Positions 11,001-19,993 of a DNA stretch of 64,000 bases are shown piece after piece. Position numbers and translations under genes: made by a program. Source of the stretch: Rhizobium sp. CF122 (GTDB lineage Bacteria > Pseudomonadota > Alphaproteobacteria > Rhizobiales > Rhizobiaceae); the NCBI RefSeq assembly GCF_000282035.1, contig NZ_AKKA01000068.1, forward strand, positions 1-64,000. The letters run 5' to 3'. Numbering within the stretch: position 1 is the first letter of the stretch; each line of letters begins with the position of its first letter. A model generated the notes under the pieces. That model was not told the origin of the DNA and did no database searches. It saw nothing but the letters and a program-made list of their open reading frames with translations.

Positions 11001-11039
11001 CGGTGCGGCGGATCAGGCTGTGTCCGCTGCGCCGCACCG
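11001..11039. promoter_or_regulatory. 10-bp inverted repeat in the deaminase/cysG intergenic region
   Basis: CGGTGCGGCG at 11001-11010 is exactly complementary to CGCCGCACCG at 11030-11039, with a 19-base loop. It lies between the divergent deaminase gene and cysG and has no T tract, so a simple terminator is unlikely. It may be a leader hairpin or a regulator binding site for the sulfite-reduction operon; this is inference. Confidence 0.45.
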
Positions 11040-11164
11040 GTGACTTTTACTCAAATCACCGGAACACCGAGTAAAAGAATACGCGCCCGCAGAGGCTTTC
11101 GAATTTCTGTTTCTTCAATTCCTTGGCTCGACGGTGCATATTCCGGCAACTTCGAAATGGATTG

Positions 11165-12604
11165 ATGATGCCTCCCAAGACTGAACAACTGTCGGTATTT
11201 CCTGCTTTCTTTCGCGTTGAAGGCAAGATTGCGGCTGTCTTCGGCAATGGCGACGAGGCCTTTGCGAAGGTTCGTCTGCTCTCGAACACGCAGGCGCGGG
11301 TTGTCGCCTATACCAACCGCCCTGAGGCCGATTACCACGCCTACCTGATCGCCAATCGGATCGAGACGGTGCGCGCCGGCCTTGCGGCCGAGCAGGTCCG
11401 TGGTGCAATGCTCGTCTTTGCGGCGACCGGAGACGCGGCACAGGATCGCGCCATCGTCGAGGCAGCCCGTGCCGAAAAGGTGCCCGCCAATGCCGTCGAT
11501 CAGCCGGAGTACTGCGATTTCTTCACGCCGGCTCTTGTCAACCGTGCGCCGGTAGCCGTCGCGATCGGCACCGAAGGCGCCGGGCCGGTGTTGGCCCAGA
11601 TGATCCGCGCTCAGGTCGACCAGCTTCTCGCACCGTCGCTCGGCCGGTTGGCGGATCTCGCGATCAGCTACCGCAAGACGGTTGAGCATGTCGTCCCCAA
11701 GGGCGCTGCACGCCGTCTTTTCTGGCGCCGCTTCTTCTCCGGCGCGGTTGCCGATGCTGTCGCCAACGAGAACCTACCGCAGGCGCGTCGTGCTGCCAAT
11801 GGCCTGCTACAGTTTGCTGAGCAGGTCGAGGGCCATGTCTGGCTCGTCGGTGCCGGTCCGGGTGCCGCGGATCTCCTTACTCTGCGCGCCCAGCGCGTGA
11901 TGATGGAAGCCGATGTCATTGTCTATGATGCCCTCGTGCCGCAGGAGATTGTCGACATGGGTCGCCGTGACGCCGAGCGTCTGTCGGTCGGCAAGCGCAA
12001 GGGATGCCATTCGAAGTCGCAGGAGGAGATCAACGATCTGCTCGTGTACCTCGGTCGCGAAGGCAAGCGCGTGGTTCGCCTGAAGTCCGGCGATCCGCTT
12101 GTGTACGGTCGAGCAGGCGAGGAGATGGCGGCAATGCGCGCTGCGGGCATTTCCTATGAAGTGGTTCCGGGCATCACCTCGGCTTTCGCCGCTGCCGCCG
12201 ATTTCGAGCTGCCGCTGACGCTGCGTGGCGTGGCCTCCTCGCTGGTCTTCACGACCGGCCACGATCTGACGGGCGATGTTCTGCCGGATTGGGCAAGCCT
12301 TGCTGTATCCGGCGCGACGATCGCCGTCTATATGGGCCGCACCGTTGCCGCGTCCGTAGCTGAACGCCTGATGCAGGCAGGCCTTGCCGCGGAAACGACT
12401 GTTGCCGTAGTTGAGAACGCCAGCCGCTCCGATCGCCGCCTGTTACATGGGATTTTGCGGGATCTTCCCGACCTGCAGCACCGTTACGAGTTGACCGGCC
12501 CGGTCATGGTCATTATCGGCGATGCGGTCGCAGGCGCCAATTTCGAACTGTCGGAGCCGCTTGTGCGCGAACGCGCCCGATCCGAGGAATTTGCAAGGAG
12601 CTGA
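11165..12604 (+). CDS. cysG: Siroheme synthase CysG (uroporphyrinogen-III methyltransferase/dehydrogenase/ferrochelatase)
   Basis: Multifunctional enzyme making siroheme, the cofactor of the sulfite/nitrite reductase encoded two genes downstream. The protein of about 479 residues has an N-terminal NAD-binding Met8/CysG-N domain (start PPKTEQLSVFPAFFRVEGK) and a C-terminal SAM-dependent methyltransferase domain beginning VWLVGAGPGAADLLTLRAQR, with the VPGITSA motif. Two ATGs are adjacent (11165, 11168) and either could be used; the open frame further left adds no conserved sequence. It is followed after 2 bp by a DUF2849 gene and heads the operon. Confidence 0.94.
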   Translation: MMPPKTEQLSVFPAFFRVEGKIAAVFGNGDEAFAKVRLLSNTQARVVAYTNRPEADYHAYLIANRIETVRAGLAAEQVRGAMLVFAATGDAAQDRAIVEAARAEKVPANAVDQPEYCDFFTPALVNRAPVAVAIGTEGAGPVLAQMIRAQVDQLLAPSLGRLADLAISYRKTVEHVVPKGAARRLFWRRFFSGAVADAVANENLPQARRAANGLLQFAEQVEGHVWLVGAGPGAADLLTLRAQRVMMEADVIVYDALVPQEIVDMGRRDAERLSVGKRKGCHSKSQEEINDLLVYLGREGKRVVRLKSGDPLVYGRAGEEMAAMRAAGISYEVVPGITSAFAAAADFELPLTLRGVASSLVFTTGHDLTGDVLPDWASLAVSGATIAVYMGRTVAASVAERLMQAGLAAETTVAVVENASRSDRRLLHGILRDLPDLQHRYELTGPVMVIIGDAVAGANFELSEPLVRERARSEEFARS

Positions 12605-12606
12605 GC

Positions 12607-12921
12607 ATGGTAGACAAGGTTCTGACCGCCAACCGATTGACTGATGGTGTCGCGGTTTGGCTGAACGCCAATGGCGAATGGGTTACCTCGCTGCAGGAAT
12701 CTCTCGTTGCTCGCCATGCAGAAGCCGTCGCGGCGCTGGAGGCGATTGGCAAGAAGTCCTATGCCGACAACCAGGTCGTGGACGTTGCCGTCGTCGAGGT
12801 TCAGGAGACAAACGGCGTACTCTGGCCGCTGCGTCTTCGCGAGCGCATTCGTGCCCAGGGGCCGACCATGGAATACGCGCCGGGCTACAAGCCCGCCGAC
12901 CCCGCATTCATCGCAGTCTGA
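12607..12921 (+). CDS. DUF2849 protein of the sulfite-reduction operon
   Basis: A 104-residue protein of the DUF2849 family, which in alphaproteobacteria is regularly found between cysG and the sulfite/nitrite reductase gene. It has no membrane segment and no clear catalytic motif; the family sequence VLTANRLTDGVAVWLN at the start and the YAPGYKPAD-type tail are present. Tight spacing (2 bp after cysG, 8 bp before the reductase) indicates one transcript. Its role is unknown; an accessory role in siroheme or reductase maturation is a guess from position. Confidence 0.88.
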   Translation: MVDKVLTANRLTDGVAVWLNANGEWVTSLQESLVARHAEAVAALEAIGKKSYADNQVVDVAVVEVQETNGVLWPLRLRERIRAQGPTMEYAPGYKPADPAFIAV

Positions 12922-12929
12922 GGAAGCAG

Positions 12930-14600
12930 ATGTATCGTTACGACGAATTTGACCATGCTTTTGTCGCCGAGCGCGTCGAGCAGTTTCGCGACCAGGTGCA
13001 GCGCCGCCTTTCCGGCGAACTCGCCGAAGACGCTTTCAAGCCGTTGCGCCTGATGAACGGCGTCTATCTGCAGCTTCACGCCTACATGCTGCGTATTGCC
13101 GTTCCTTATGGCACGCTGAGCTCGCGCCAGATGCGTATGCTCGCTCATGTCGCGCGCACTTATGATCGCGGTTATGGCCACTTCACCACGCGCCAGAACC
13201 TGCAGTTCAACTGGCCGAAGCTCTCCGACATGCCGGATGTGCTGGCTGAGCTTGCGACGGTCGAGATGCATGCGATGCAGACCTCGGGCAACTGCATCCG
13301 CAATGTCACGGCCGATCACTTCGCCGGCGCTGCCGCGGATGAAGTCGCCGATCCGCGTCCCTATGCTGAAATCCTGCGCCAGTGGTCGTCCGTGCATCCG
13401 GAATTCTCGTTCCTGCCGCGCAAGTTCAAGATTGCCGTTACCGGCGCCGAACGTGATCGCGCTGCGATCCAGGTCCACGACATCGGCCTGCATCTGAAGA
13501 AGAATGAGAAGGGCGAGATCGGCTTTGCCGTCTATGTCGGTGGCGGCCAGGGCCGCACGCCGATGATTGCCAAGCTGATCCGTGACTTCCTGCCGGAAGA
13601 GGATCTGCTGTCCTACACGACCGCAGTCATGCGCGTGTATAATCTGCATGGCCGTCGTGACAACAAGTACAAGGCTCGTATCAAGATTCTCGTGCATGAA
13701 ACGGGTGCGGAAGAGCTGGCACGTCAGGTCGAGGCCGAGTTCGCTGAACTCAAGGACTCCGAACTGAGGCTGCCGGAGAAGGACGTCGAAGCCATCGCCG
13801 CCTATTTCGCGCCGCCGGCTCTGCCCGATCGCGCGGAAGGATGGGAGAACCTCGCTCGTTGGAAGAAGGCCGATCCGGCTTTCTCCCGCTGGGTGCAGCA
13901 GAACGTGCAGCCGCACAAGCATCCCGACTACGGCATGGTGACGATCTCGCTGAAGCCGATCGGTGGTATTCCGGGCGATGCTTCGGACAGCCAGATGGAT
14001 GCTGTTGCTGATATCGCCGAGGAGTATGCCTTTGACGAAATCCGCGTCAGCCATGAGCAGAACCTGATCCTGCCGCATGTGGCGCTAGCCGATCTCGAAG
14101 CCGTTTATCGCGGTCTGGTTGCCATCGGTCTTGCCGAAGCCAATGCCGGTCTCATCACCGATATCATTGCCTGTCCCGGGCTGGACTACTGCGCGCTCGC
14201 AAACGCGCGCTCCATTCCCGTTGCGCAGGAAATCTCAAGGCGCTTCGGCGATCCGGTTCGTCAGGCTGAAATCGGTGAGCTGAAGATCAAGATCTCAGGC
14301 TGCATCAACGCCTGCGGCCATCACCATGTCGGCCATATCGGCCTGCTGGGCGTGGAAAAGAAGGGCGCCGAGCTCTATCAGATCACGCTCGGCGGTTCGG
14401 GCGACGAGCACACCTCGATCGGCGAGATCATCGGCCGTGGCTTCGAGCCCGACAAGGTGACTGACGCGATCGAAACGATCGTCAACACCTATCTGGCAAT
14501 CCGCAAGGAGCCCTCCGAAATCTTCCTCGACACCTATCGTCGCGTTGGTCCGCAGCCGTTCAAGGATGCGCTGTATGGTTCGGCGGCGGAAGCGGCGTAA
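12930..14600 (+). CDS. cysI: Siroheme-dependent sulfite (or nitrite) reductase, CysI-like
   Basis: Reduces sulfite to sulfide for cysteine synthesis, or nitrite to ammonia, using siroheme and a 4Fe-4S cluster. The 556-residue protein has the two duplicated ferredoxin-like halves and the cluster cysteines at about 415, 421, 458 and 462 (CPGLDYC and SGCINACGHH). The ATG at 12930 follows AGGAAG and gives the conserved MYRYDEFD start. Partnership with cysG, DUF2849 and DUF934 points to sulfite reduction; strict discrimination from nitrite reductase needs a phylogeny. Confidence 0.9.
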   Translation: MYRYDEFDHAFVAERVEQFRDQVQRRLSGELAEDAFKPLRLMNGVYLQLHAYMLRIAVPYGTLSSRQMRMLAHVARTYDRGYGHFTTRQNLQFNWPKLSDMPDVLAELATVEMHAMQTSGNCIRNVTADHFAGAAADEVADPRPYAEILRQWSSVHPEFSFLPRKFKIAVTGAERDRAAIQVHDIGLHLKKNEKGEIGFAVYVGGGQGRTPMIAKLIRDFLPEEDLLSYTTAVMRVYNLHGRRDNKYKARIKILVHETGAEELARQVEAEFAELKDSELRLPEKDVEAIAAYFAPPALPDRAEGWENLARWKKADPAFSRWVQQNVQPHKHPDYGMVTISLKPIGGIPGDASDSQMDAVADIAEEYAFDEIRVSHEQNLILPHVALADLEAVYRGLVAIGLAEANAGLITDIIACPGLDYCALANARSIPVAQEISRRFGDPVRQAEIGELKIKISGCINACGHHHVGHIGLLGVEKKGAELYQITLGGSGDEHTSIGEIIGRGFEPDKVTDAIETIVNTYLAIRKEPSEIFLDTYRRVGPQPFKDALYGSAAEAA

Positions 14601-14610
14601 GGAGACGAGG

Positions 14611-15123
14611 ATGACCAAGATCTGGAGAGAAACCGGCTTCGTCGAGAACGATCCCTGGGTGATCGAGACGGAAGAGGTGAAGGCAGCTGAGGGGGAAAAG
14701 CCCCTACTTGGCCTGGATGAGCTGATTGCCAAAGCAGACGAGAGCAATGAAGTCGGGTTTGGCGTGTTGATCAAGCCGGCGGACGATGTTCGCAAGCTCG
14801 AGCCCTACCTTTATCGGCTTGAGATCGTCGCTGTCGCCTTTCCGGCGTTCAATGACGGCCGTGCGTTCAGTCACGCTTCCCTGCTGCGCGACCGCCTCGG
14901 ATACACCAACGAACTGCGCGCCGTCGGCGACGTGTTGATCGATCAGATTCCGTTGATGCAGCGTGTCGGTATCGACAGCTTTGCAGTCACCAACGAGACT
15001 GCGATAAAGCGTCTCACGGAGCACCGCCTGCCGGGAATTCCGCATCATTATCAACCGGCTGTGCGTGACGCGGACGCCGGCAAGGGCTATAGTTGGCGCC
15101 GTCAGGCGAAGCCGGCTGCATAA
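14611..15123 (+). CDS. DUF934 family protein
   Basis: A 170-residue cytosolic protein of the DUF934 family. It is recognised by the core FPAFNDGRAFSHASLLRDR and a downstream RVGIDSFAVT segment, and it regularly follows siroheme-dependent reductase genes. The start at 14611 follows GGAGACGAGG. It belongs to the cysG operon (10 bp from the reductase). The function is not established; association suggests a helper in assimilatory sulfite reduction. Confidence 0.88.
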   Translation: MTKIWRETGFVENDPWVIETEEVKAAEGEKPLLGLDELIAKADESNEVGFGVLIKPADDVRKLEPYLYRLEIVAVAFPAFNDGRAFSHASLLRDRLGYTNELRAVGDVLIDQIPLMQRVGIDSFAVTNETAIKRLTEHRLPGIPHHYQPAVRDADAGKGYSWRRQAKPAA

Positions 15124-15161
15124 GCACCGGATCGCCGTCAAAGAATTGACGGAACGGTGCA

Positions 15162-16373
15162 ATGAAGACTTTTGAAATAGCGGTGATCGGTGGCGGGCTT
15201 GCCGGCATGATCGCCGCCGTCGCCTTGGCTCGCGGCGGACGCAACGTGGCTCTCGTCGCGCCACCTTCTCCCAGTCAGGACCGGCGCACGACTGCGCTTA
15301 TGGATCAATCGATCCGTTTCCTCGACAGGCTGACGCTTTGGGAAAGGCTGCGCCCGGCTGCCGCTGCGCTTTCCACCATGCGCATCATCGACGGTACGAA
15401 TCGTCTGCTGCGTGCGCCGATCACCACCTTCCGTTCCATCGAACTCGATCTTGAGGCGTTCGGCTACAATTTCCCGAACAAGGCATTGATGGAGGTGCTG
15501 GACGCTGCGATTGCGGCTGAGGGCAACGTCACGTGTTTCACTTCGTTTGCCGATGCGATCGATATCGGCGCGGAATCGGTGACCGTCACGCTCGCCGACG
15601 GCGAAGTCCTTTCGGCGACGTTCGCGGTTGGTGCTGACGGACGCAAGTCGAAGCTCCGTGAAACAGCCGGCATCGATGTGCGCACATGGTCCTATCCGCA
15701 ATCGGCCATGGTGTTGAATTTCGAACATTCGCTGCCGCATGAGAATATTTCGACGGAGTTCCATACGGAAAGTGGGCCGTTTACCCAGGTTCCGCTGACG
15801 GGCAATCGCTCCAGCCTCGTCTGGGTGCAGAACCCCTCGGATGCGGTTGCGCGCAACGAGCTCTCGCTGGTTGAGTTGAGCAATGTGGTCGAGGAGCGAA
15901 TGCAGTCGTTGCTCGGCAAGGTGACTGTTGAGGAAGGTGTGCAGCTTTGGCCGCTTTCCGGCATGGTGGCCCATCGCTCCGGCAAGGGGCGGATCGCCCT
16001 CATCGGCGAAGCCTCTCATGTCTTCCCGCCGATCGGTGCACAAGGGCTCAATCTCAGCCTGCGCGATGTCATGGCGCTTTCGGAGATTCTTTGCACGCGG
16101 TCCGAACTGCCGATCGCTGCCGATGCCGGCGACCGGTTCGATCGCAAGCGCCGCGCCGATATCATGACCCGCACGGCAAGCGTCGATCTTCTCAACCGCT
16201 CGCTGCTGTCCGATTTCCTGCCTGTTCAAATGATGCGTGCTGCTGGCCTGCATATCCTGTCGGCACTGCCGCCGCTGCGCAGCATTGTCATGCGCGAGGG
16301 CATCGAGCCCGGTCGCGGCTTCCGGGACATTCCCGATGCCATCAAGGAAAAGCTAAGCCGGAAGAAAGCCTGA
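15162..16373 (+). CDS. UbiH/UbiF/COQ6-type FAD-dependent hydroxylase
   Basis: Flavin monooxygenase of the ubiquinone-biosynthesis hydroxylase family, 403 residues. The dinucleotide-binding motif IGGGLAGMIAAVALARGG is at residues 9-26. The second FAD motif (ALIGEASHVFPPIGAQGLN) is near 280, with GAD in the middle region. It probably hydroxylates the quinone ring, but ring position cannot be read from sequence. Its last 21 bp overlap the 3' end of the convergent AEC transporter gene. Confidence 0.88.
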   Translation: MKTFEIAVIGGGLAGMIAAVALARGGRNVALVAPPSPSQDRRTTALMDQSIRFLDRLTLWERLRPAAAALSTMRIIDGTNRLLRAPITTFRSIELDLEAFGYNFPNKALMEVLDAAIAAEGNVTCFTSFADAIDIGAESVTVTLADGEVLSATFAVGADGRKSKLRETAGIDVRTWSYPQSAMVLNFEHSLPHENISTEFHTESGPFTQVPLTGNRSSLVWVQNPSDAVARNELSLVELSNVVEERMQSLLGKVTVEEGVQLWPLSGMVAHRSGKGRIALIGEASHVFPPIGAQGLNLSLRDVMALSEILCTRSELPIAADAGDRFDRKRRADIMTRTASVDLLNRSLLSDFLPVQMMRAAGLHILSALPPLRSIVMREGIEPGRGFRDIPDAIKEKLSRKKA

Positions 16374-17303
16374 TTTTATCGCAATCAGGATGAGCGAGAC
16401 GGTCACGACGGAAAGCGCCGTCGTGATCAGGATCGTCGCCGAAGCACGCTCCTGCCAGACGCCGTATTGTTGCCCGATGACAAAGACATTGGTCGCCGTC
16501 GGCAGGGCGGCGAGCAGTACCGCGGCATAGATCCAAACCGGATCGAAGCCGCCGACGGCCGTCAGCGCGAAATAGACGACAAGCGGGTGCACGATGAGCT
16601 TGGCCGGCACGATATAGCCGATCTCGGCAGGTATACGCTTCAGCGGCCGAAGGGCCAGCGTGACTCCCATCGCAAACAGCGCGCAGGGCGCAGCAGCCTG
16701 CGCAAGGTAATCGACGAAGCGCTTGAAGGGCAGCGGCTGGTCGATATGGAAGCCGGCGACAACAAAGCCCAGCGCCGTCGACAGGATGAAGGGGTGAAGG
16801 GCCACTTTCCGAGCAATATCGATCGCTAGCCGCCCGGCGGATCGCCGATCATCGCCGGCTGCCGCCATGAGCGCCGGTGCGACGATGAAATGCAGCGCGT
16901 TCTCCAGGCAAACGATCAGCGCGACCGGCACGGCCGCACCTTCGCCCAGCGCCAGCAAGGCGAGACCTGGCCCCATGTATCCGATATTGCCGTACGCGCC
17001 GGCAAACGACTGAACGGTGCAGTCAGCGAGTGAATTGCCCCGGATCCCGCGAGCGATCGCAAACAGGACAATGAAGATCGAATACGTCGCAGCGAGATCG
17101 GTGGCGATGAAATCGATGCGTGTCAGATCCTCGAAGGGTGTACGTGAGACGAGTTTGAAGAAAAGCGCGGGCAGCGCGGCATAGATGATGAAGGTGTTCA
17201 TCCAGCCGAGCGCGGCGGCCGGCTGCTTCGTCACTTTCCCTGCGATATAGCCAATGAGGATCAGGCCGAAGAACGGCAGAAGCAGACTGACGATATCGGA
17301 CAA
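16353..17303 (-). CDS. AEC-family (auxin efflux carrier/malate permease-like) transporter
   Basis: An integral membrane protein of 316 residues with about ten hydrophobic segments arranged in two halves. Family features include the opening LLLPFFGLILIGYIAGK and the half-site GNIGYMGPGLALL. AEC members move dicarboxylates, amino acids or auxin-like acids; the substrate here is unknown. The gene is monocistronic, 48 bp downstream of the ccdA start on the same strand, and converges on the hydroxylase gene with a 21-bp overlap. Confidence 0.88.
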   Translation of the reverse strand: MSDIVSLLLPFFGLILIGYIAGKVTKQPAAALGWMNTFIIYAALPALFFKLVSRTPFEDLTRIDFIATDLAATYSIFIVLFAIARGIRGNSLADCTVQSFAGAYGNIGYMGPGLALLALGEGAAVPVALIVCLENALHFIVAPALMAAAGDDRRSAGRLAIDIARKVALHPFILSTALGFVVAGFHIDQPLPFKRFVDYLAQAAAPCALFAMGVTLALRPLKRIPAEIGYIVPAKLIVHPLVVYFALTAVGGFDPVWIYAAVLLAALPTATNVFVIGQQYGVWQERASATILITTALSVVTVSLILIAIKSGFLPA

Positions 17304-17350
17304 CGGCTGCTGCTACTATTCCAATGCAAATTCTTGGGAGTGATCCCGGC

Positions 17351-18100
17351 TTAGCCGATTTTCATCAGGATTGGAAAGGTCTGCTGGAACCAGATTGCGA
17401 CGTCACTGACGAAACCGAACATGAAAGCGAGGCCGGTCAGAATCAGGAACGAGCCCATGACTTTCTCGACCGTTCCGAGATGTCGGCGGAAGCGCGTCAG
17501 AAAGCCCATGAAGGCACCGGAAAAGCCCGCGGCAATCCAGAACGGGATGGCAAGGCCGAGGGAATAGACGGCGAGGAGCCCGGCGCCTGAACCGACTGTC
17601 TCCCGCGAGGCCGCGACGCCGAGGATTGCACCGAGCACCGGGCCGATGCAAGGTGTCCAGCCGAAGGCGAAGGCCAGCCCCATAATATAGGCACCCGTCA
17701 GCGTCGCCGGCTTGCCGCTGCCTTGAAAGCGTGCCTCGCGGGCCAGAATTCCAATCCGGAAGACCCCGAGGAAATTCAAACCCATGACTATGATAATGAG
17801 GCCGCCGATCTTTGCCAGGAGATCGAGATGCTGGCGAAGCGCCATGCCGATGCTGGATGCACCAGCCCCGAGCGCCACGAAAACGGTCGCGAAGCCGAGT
17901 GTGAAGAAAAGCGCTGAGAACAGGACGCCCCGCCGCGTATCCGGAGCGACAGCAACCGCGCTGCCGCCGCGGAACTGCTCGACGGAAATGCCGGCCATAT
18001 AGCAGAGATAGGGCGGAACGAGAGGCAGCACGCAAGGAGACAGGAACGACAGCGCGCCCGCAAATAGGGCGCTCAATAAGGAAATATCGGCAATCGACAC
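17351..18100 (-). CDS. ccdA: Cytochrome c biogenesis protein CcdA
   Basis: Inner-membrane thiol transporter that carries reducing power to periplasmic thioredoxin-like proteins for cytochrome c maturation. At 249 residues it has six hydrophobic segments. The two conserved cysteine regions are visible as LSFLSPCVLPLVPPYLCYM (about 19-37) and FAFGWTPCIGPVLG. The size fits the CcdA family rather than full DsbD, which carries extra periplasmic domains. Confidence 0.93.
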   Translation of the reverse strand: MSIADISLLSALFAGALSFLSPCVLPLVPPYLCYMAGISVEQFRGGSAVAVAPDTRRGVLFSALFFTLGFATVFVALGAGASSIGMALRQHLDLLAKIGGLIIIVMGLNFLGVFRIGILAREARFQGSGKPATLTGAYIMGLAFAFGWTPCIGPVLGAILGVAASRETVGSGAGLLAVYSLGLAIPFWIAAGFSGAFMGFLTRFRRHLGTVEKVMGSFLILTGLAFMFGFVSDVAIWFQQTFPILMKIG

Positions 18101-18235
18101 TTAGGGACTCCGGCGGCAGGCAATCATGGGCGAAGTCCTATCGCAGCCCAGGCATCGGGGCCAATCACCTTTTCGCGCTTTGGGAGAATAGGTAGGTGTC
18201 GGAGTGTACCCGCAGCACATGCTGCATTGAATTGG

Positions 18236-18262
18236 AATGGCGCGCCGTTCGTGCGCGCCATT
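18236..18262. terminator. Strong hairpin downstream of the small exported protein gene
   Basis: AATGGCGCGC at 18236-18245 pairs exactly with GCGCGCCATT at 18253-18262 around a 7-base loop. It lies about 35 bp past the stop of the minus-strand gene at 18296. There is no T tract, so it may slow or protect the mRNA end rather than act as a classic terminator. Confidence 0.4.
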
Positions 18263-18295
18263 GCCCTGCAATTGAAGTCATCACTACACGACGGA

Positions 18296-18580
18296 TTAGC
18301 GATCGCGGCAGACGGTCCTGTATTTGGTGATGTAGTGGTGATGGCTCTTCTTCTGGTAGGGCTGCTCCCAGCACACCTGTCGCGCGTAGCGCGGACGATA
18401 GTAATCATCGTCATCATCGTCGTAGACATAGCGTGGCTCGTGTCTGTAATAGCGGGGCGGTGGCGGGTCGTCATAGTAACGCGGTCCGGAGCCGAATTCG
18501 AAGTATACGCCGTCCGCGAAAGCCGGTGCGCTCACAAGCAGCGTCGCAAGTCCGGCAGCTGCAACAATAAGCTTTCTCAT
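18296..18580 (-). CDS. Small exported tyrosine/aspartate-rich protein
   Basis: A 94-residue protein with a clear signal peptide (MRKLIVAAAGLATLLVSAPA, cleavage probably after FA in AFA-DG). The mature part is rich in Tyr, Pro, Arg and a run of Asp, and ends with two cysteines that could form a disulfide. Such periplasmic proteins are common in rhizobia and have no assigned function. A similar composition occurs in the unrelated-looking gene at 39891. Confidence 0.75.
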   Translation of the reverse strand: MRKLIVAAAGLATLLVSAPAFADGVYFEFGSGPRYYDDPPPPRYYRHEPRYVYDDDDDDYYRPRYARQVCWEQPYQKKSHHHYITKYRTVCRDR

Positions 18581-18870
18581 GATCGGTCTCCATCTGTATC
18601 TGCTGACGTAACGCCTTTGGAGCGCTGTTGGTTCGACAGATTAGATGTGGCGAATGAATGCGCACTGAAACCGGCGTTCATGTTCCAGTCATGTGCGAGA
18701 TGATCGCAGAGTTGTGATTCGATGGAGCTTGCGCCACACGGTCGGGCGTTAAACGCATCGAGACTAAATGCAGGCGAAAGACAGCCGCTCGCAATTTCAG
18801 CAACGTGCAGGATCACATGCTGCCAAAATAGAAGTCTCGGCGGTCCGCCGAGGCAGACAAACGCCGCGGT
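18581..18870. other. Intergenic stretch without a supported gene
   Basis: About 290 bp upstream of the exported-protein gene on one side and at the 3' end of the 18871-19098 gene on the other. No open frame here combines a ribosome binding site with plausible composition. It probably holds the promoter of the exported-protein gene. Confidence 0.4.
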
Positions 18871-19098
18871 TCAATGATCAGCATCTGAAACATGGGGAAT
18901 ATGTAGTATCTGGCCATCGAGCAAAAGGAGGAAATGTTCCTCATCAAGCCGATTCACGATCTCGCCGTCCTCCGTCATATAATCGGTCTTGGGCGAAGCC
19001 GCGTTCTGGCCAGAAATCCTGATCTGCTGAATGACAACGTAGGTTTTCCCTCCGTCGTCCTGACACCGAAACCGCCTTTCCTCTCTGTAGTTCGACAT
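18871..19098 (-). CDS. Hypothetical protein, 75 residues
   Basis: A short acidic protein starting MSNYREERRFRCQDDGGKTY, with a strong ribosome binding site (GGAGG, 7 bases before the ATG). No membrane segment or known catalytic motif. The alternation of charged and hydrophobic residues, with a segment GEIVNRLDEEHFLLLLDGQI, suggests a small folded domain. It is not recognised beyond being a rhizobial-type small protein. Confidence 0.65.
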   Translation of the reverse strand: MSNYREERRFRCQDDGGKTYVVIQQIRISGQNAASPKTDYMTEDGEIVNRLDEEHFLLLLDGQILHIPHVSDADH

Positions 19099-19303
19099 GG
19101 CTTGGCCTCCATCGCATCAAGAGGAATCTTTGCCGCCATCAACGCGATTTCAAGGCCCACCGACTATTTCGGACGATTTGACGCCATTTGAGACGTCGGG
19201 TGCGGAGCACAGTTTGGGGACCTGCCAAGGACGACGTCGGCAGGCTTCCGCCCGGAAGCATAAGGCGCCGCCCAATAAAGTGACTGCGAGGCCGTTAACG
19301 AGA

Positions 19304-19459
19304 TTAACGGGACGCAGCGTTCGCTACGCGATTGCCGGCGTTCTGGGTCGCATTGACGGTATTGGCCGCATCGCGTCCAAAGCCCTTGATGGTGTTTGCG
19401 CACGAACTCAATGCAATGAGCACGCACAAGGCAGTAGCAACTTTGGCGATGATCGTCAT
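19304..19459 (-). CDS. Entericidin-like small lipoprotein
   Basis: A 51-residue lipoprotein: a signal peptide MTIIAKVATALCVLIALSSC with a lipobox ending in the Cys (LSSC), followed by a short polar tail with GFGRDAANTVNATQNAG, typical of the entericidin EcnA/B family. The start at 19459 is chosen because AGGAGA lies just upstream; a longer frame to 19654 crosses a terminator. Entericidins are membrane lipoproteins linked to stress and cell lysis in E. coli; the role in rhizobia is not known. Confidence 0.82.
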   Translation of the reverse strand: MTIIAKVATALCVLIALSSCANTIKGFGRDAANTVNATQNAGNRVANAASR

Positions 19460-19573
19460 TTTCCTGTCTCCTAGTTGGAGTCGATAGGTAATGCGCGAGA
19501 CCGCAAGTTGTTCAAAGCGAACCACAATTGCGTCAAGCCAATGCAAGATTTTGTGGAAGAGAGTGTCAAAAAG

Positions 19574-19610
19574 AAAAAGCCCGGCGGGATAGAATCCACC
19601 GGGCCTTTTT
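19574..19610. terminator. Bidirectional rho-independent terminator
   Basis: A GC stem (GCCCGG...CCGGGC with one mismatch and an inner CG-rich pair) is flanked by an A run at 19574-19578 and a T run at 19606-19610. The shape works for both strands. It lies upstream of the entericidin gene, so it probably ends a transcript from neighbouring DNA. Confidence 0.75.
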
Positions 19611-19993
19611 GCGGACCTACATAGGCGATGCTGGTCCGGCAGCGCGGATTTCAAACGCTGCAGCTATTTAACGGACAGCGCGAGCAAAGGTTCCCACAAA
19701 TATTGGCTATTTCGCGATCCAAGCTCGTGCCGCATCAGGCGGCTTGAGCGGATGCCGGCACCAGCGCCTGTACCCCGGTCGTATTTCAACATGCGGCCGG
19801 CCATGGTCTGGCTATTACTCGCTGCCTCGCAGGCTTTGTCCAAAAAGGCTTGCAAGCGCTGCGGAAGCCAAGCTGCCGCGATGGCTTGCTTGAGGGGCAT
19901 CGAATTTCACGCTTCGTCCTCACAACGGAACGTCATTTCTTTTGTTCACTAATTTTATAGACAATATTTGATGCAACAACGAAGGAGAGATAT
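19611..19993. other. Intergenic region before the FMN reductase gene
   Basis: Open frames exist on both strands (78 residues on minus, 66 on plus), but neither has a ribosome binding site or family-like sequence. The AT-rich part at 19925-19975 precedes the FMN reductase start (ribosome site AAGGAGAG at 19981) and probably holds its promoter. Confidence 0.4.

Noticed and set aside
10010..11074. 354-codon plus-strand open frame
   Set aside because: Runs antisense through mazG and the deaminase, whose motifs are clear; composition is that of a high-GC shadow frame.
12885..14078. 397-codon minus-strand open frame
   Set aside because: Antisense to the sulfite reductase gene with intact cluster cysteines; shadow frame.
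15138..16253. 371-codon minus-strand open frame
   Set aside because: Antisense to the FAD hydroxylase; no family-like sequence.
19664..19900. 78-codon minus ORF before the FMN reductase
   Set aside because: No ribosome site, no recognisable pattern, overlaps an equally open plus frame.
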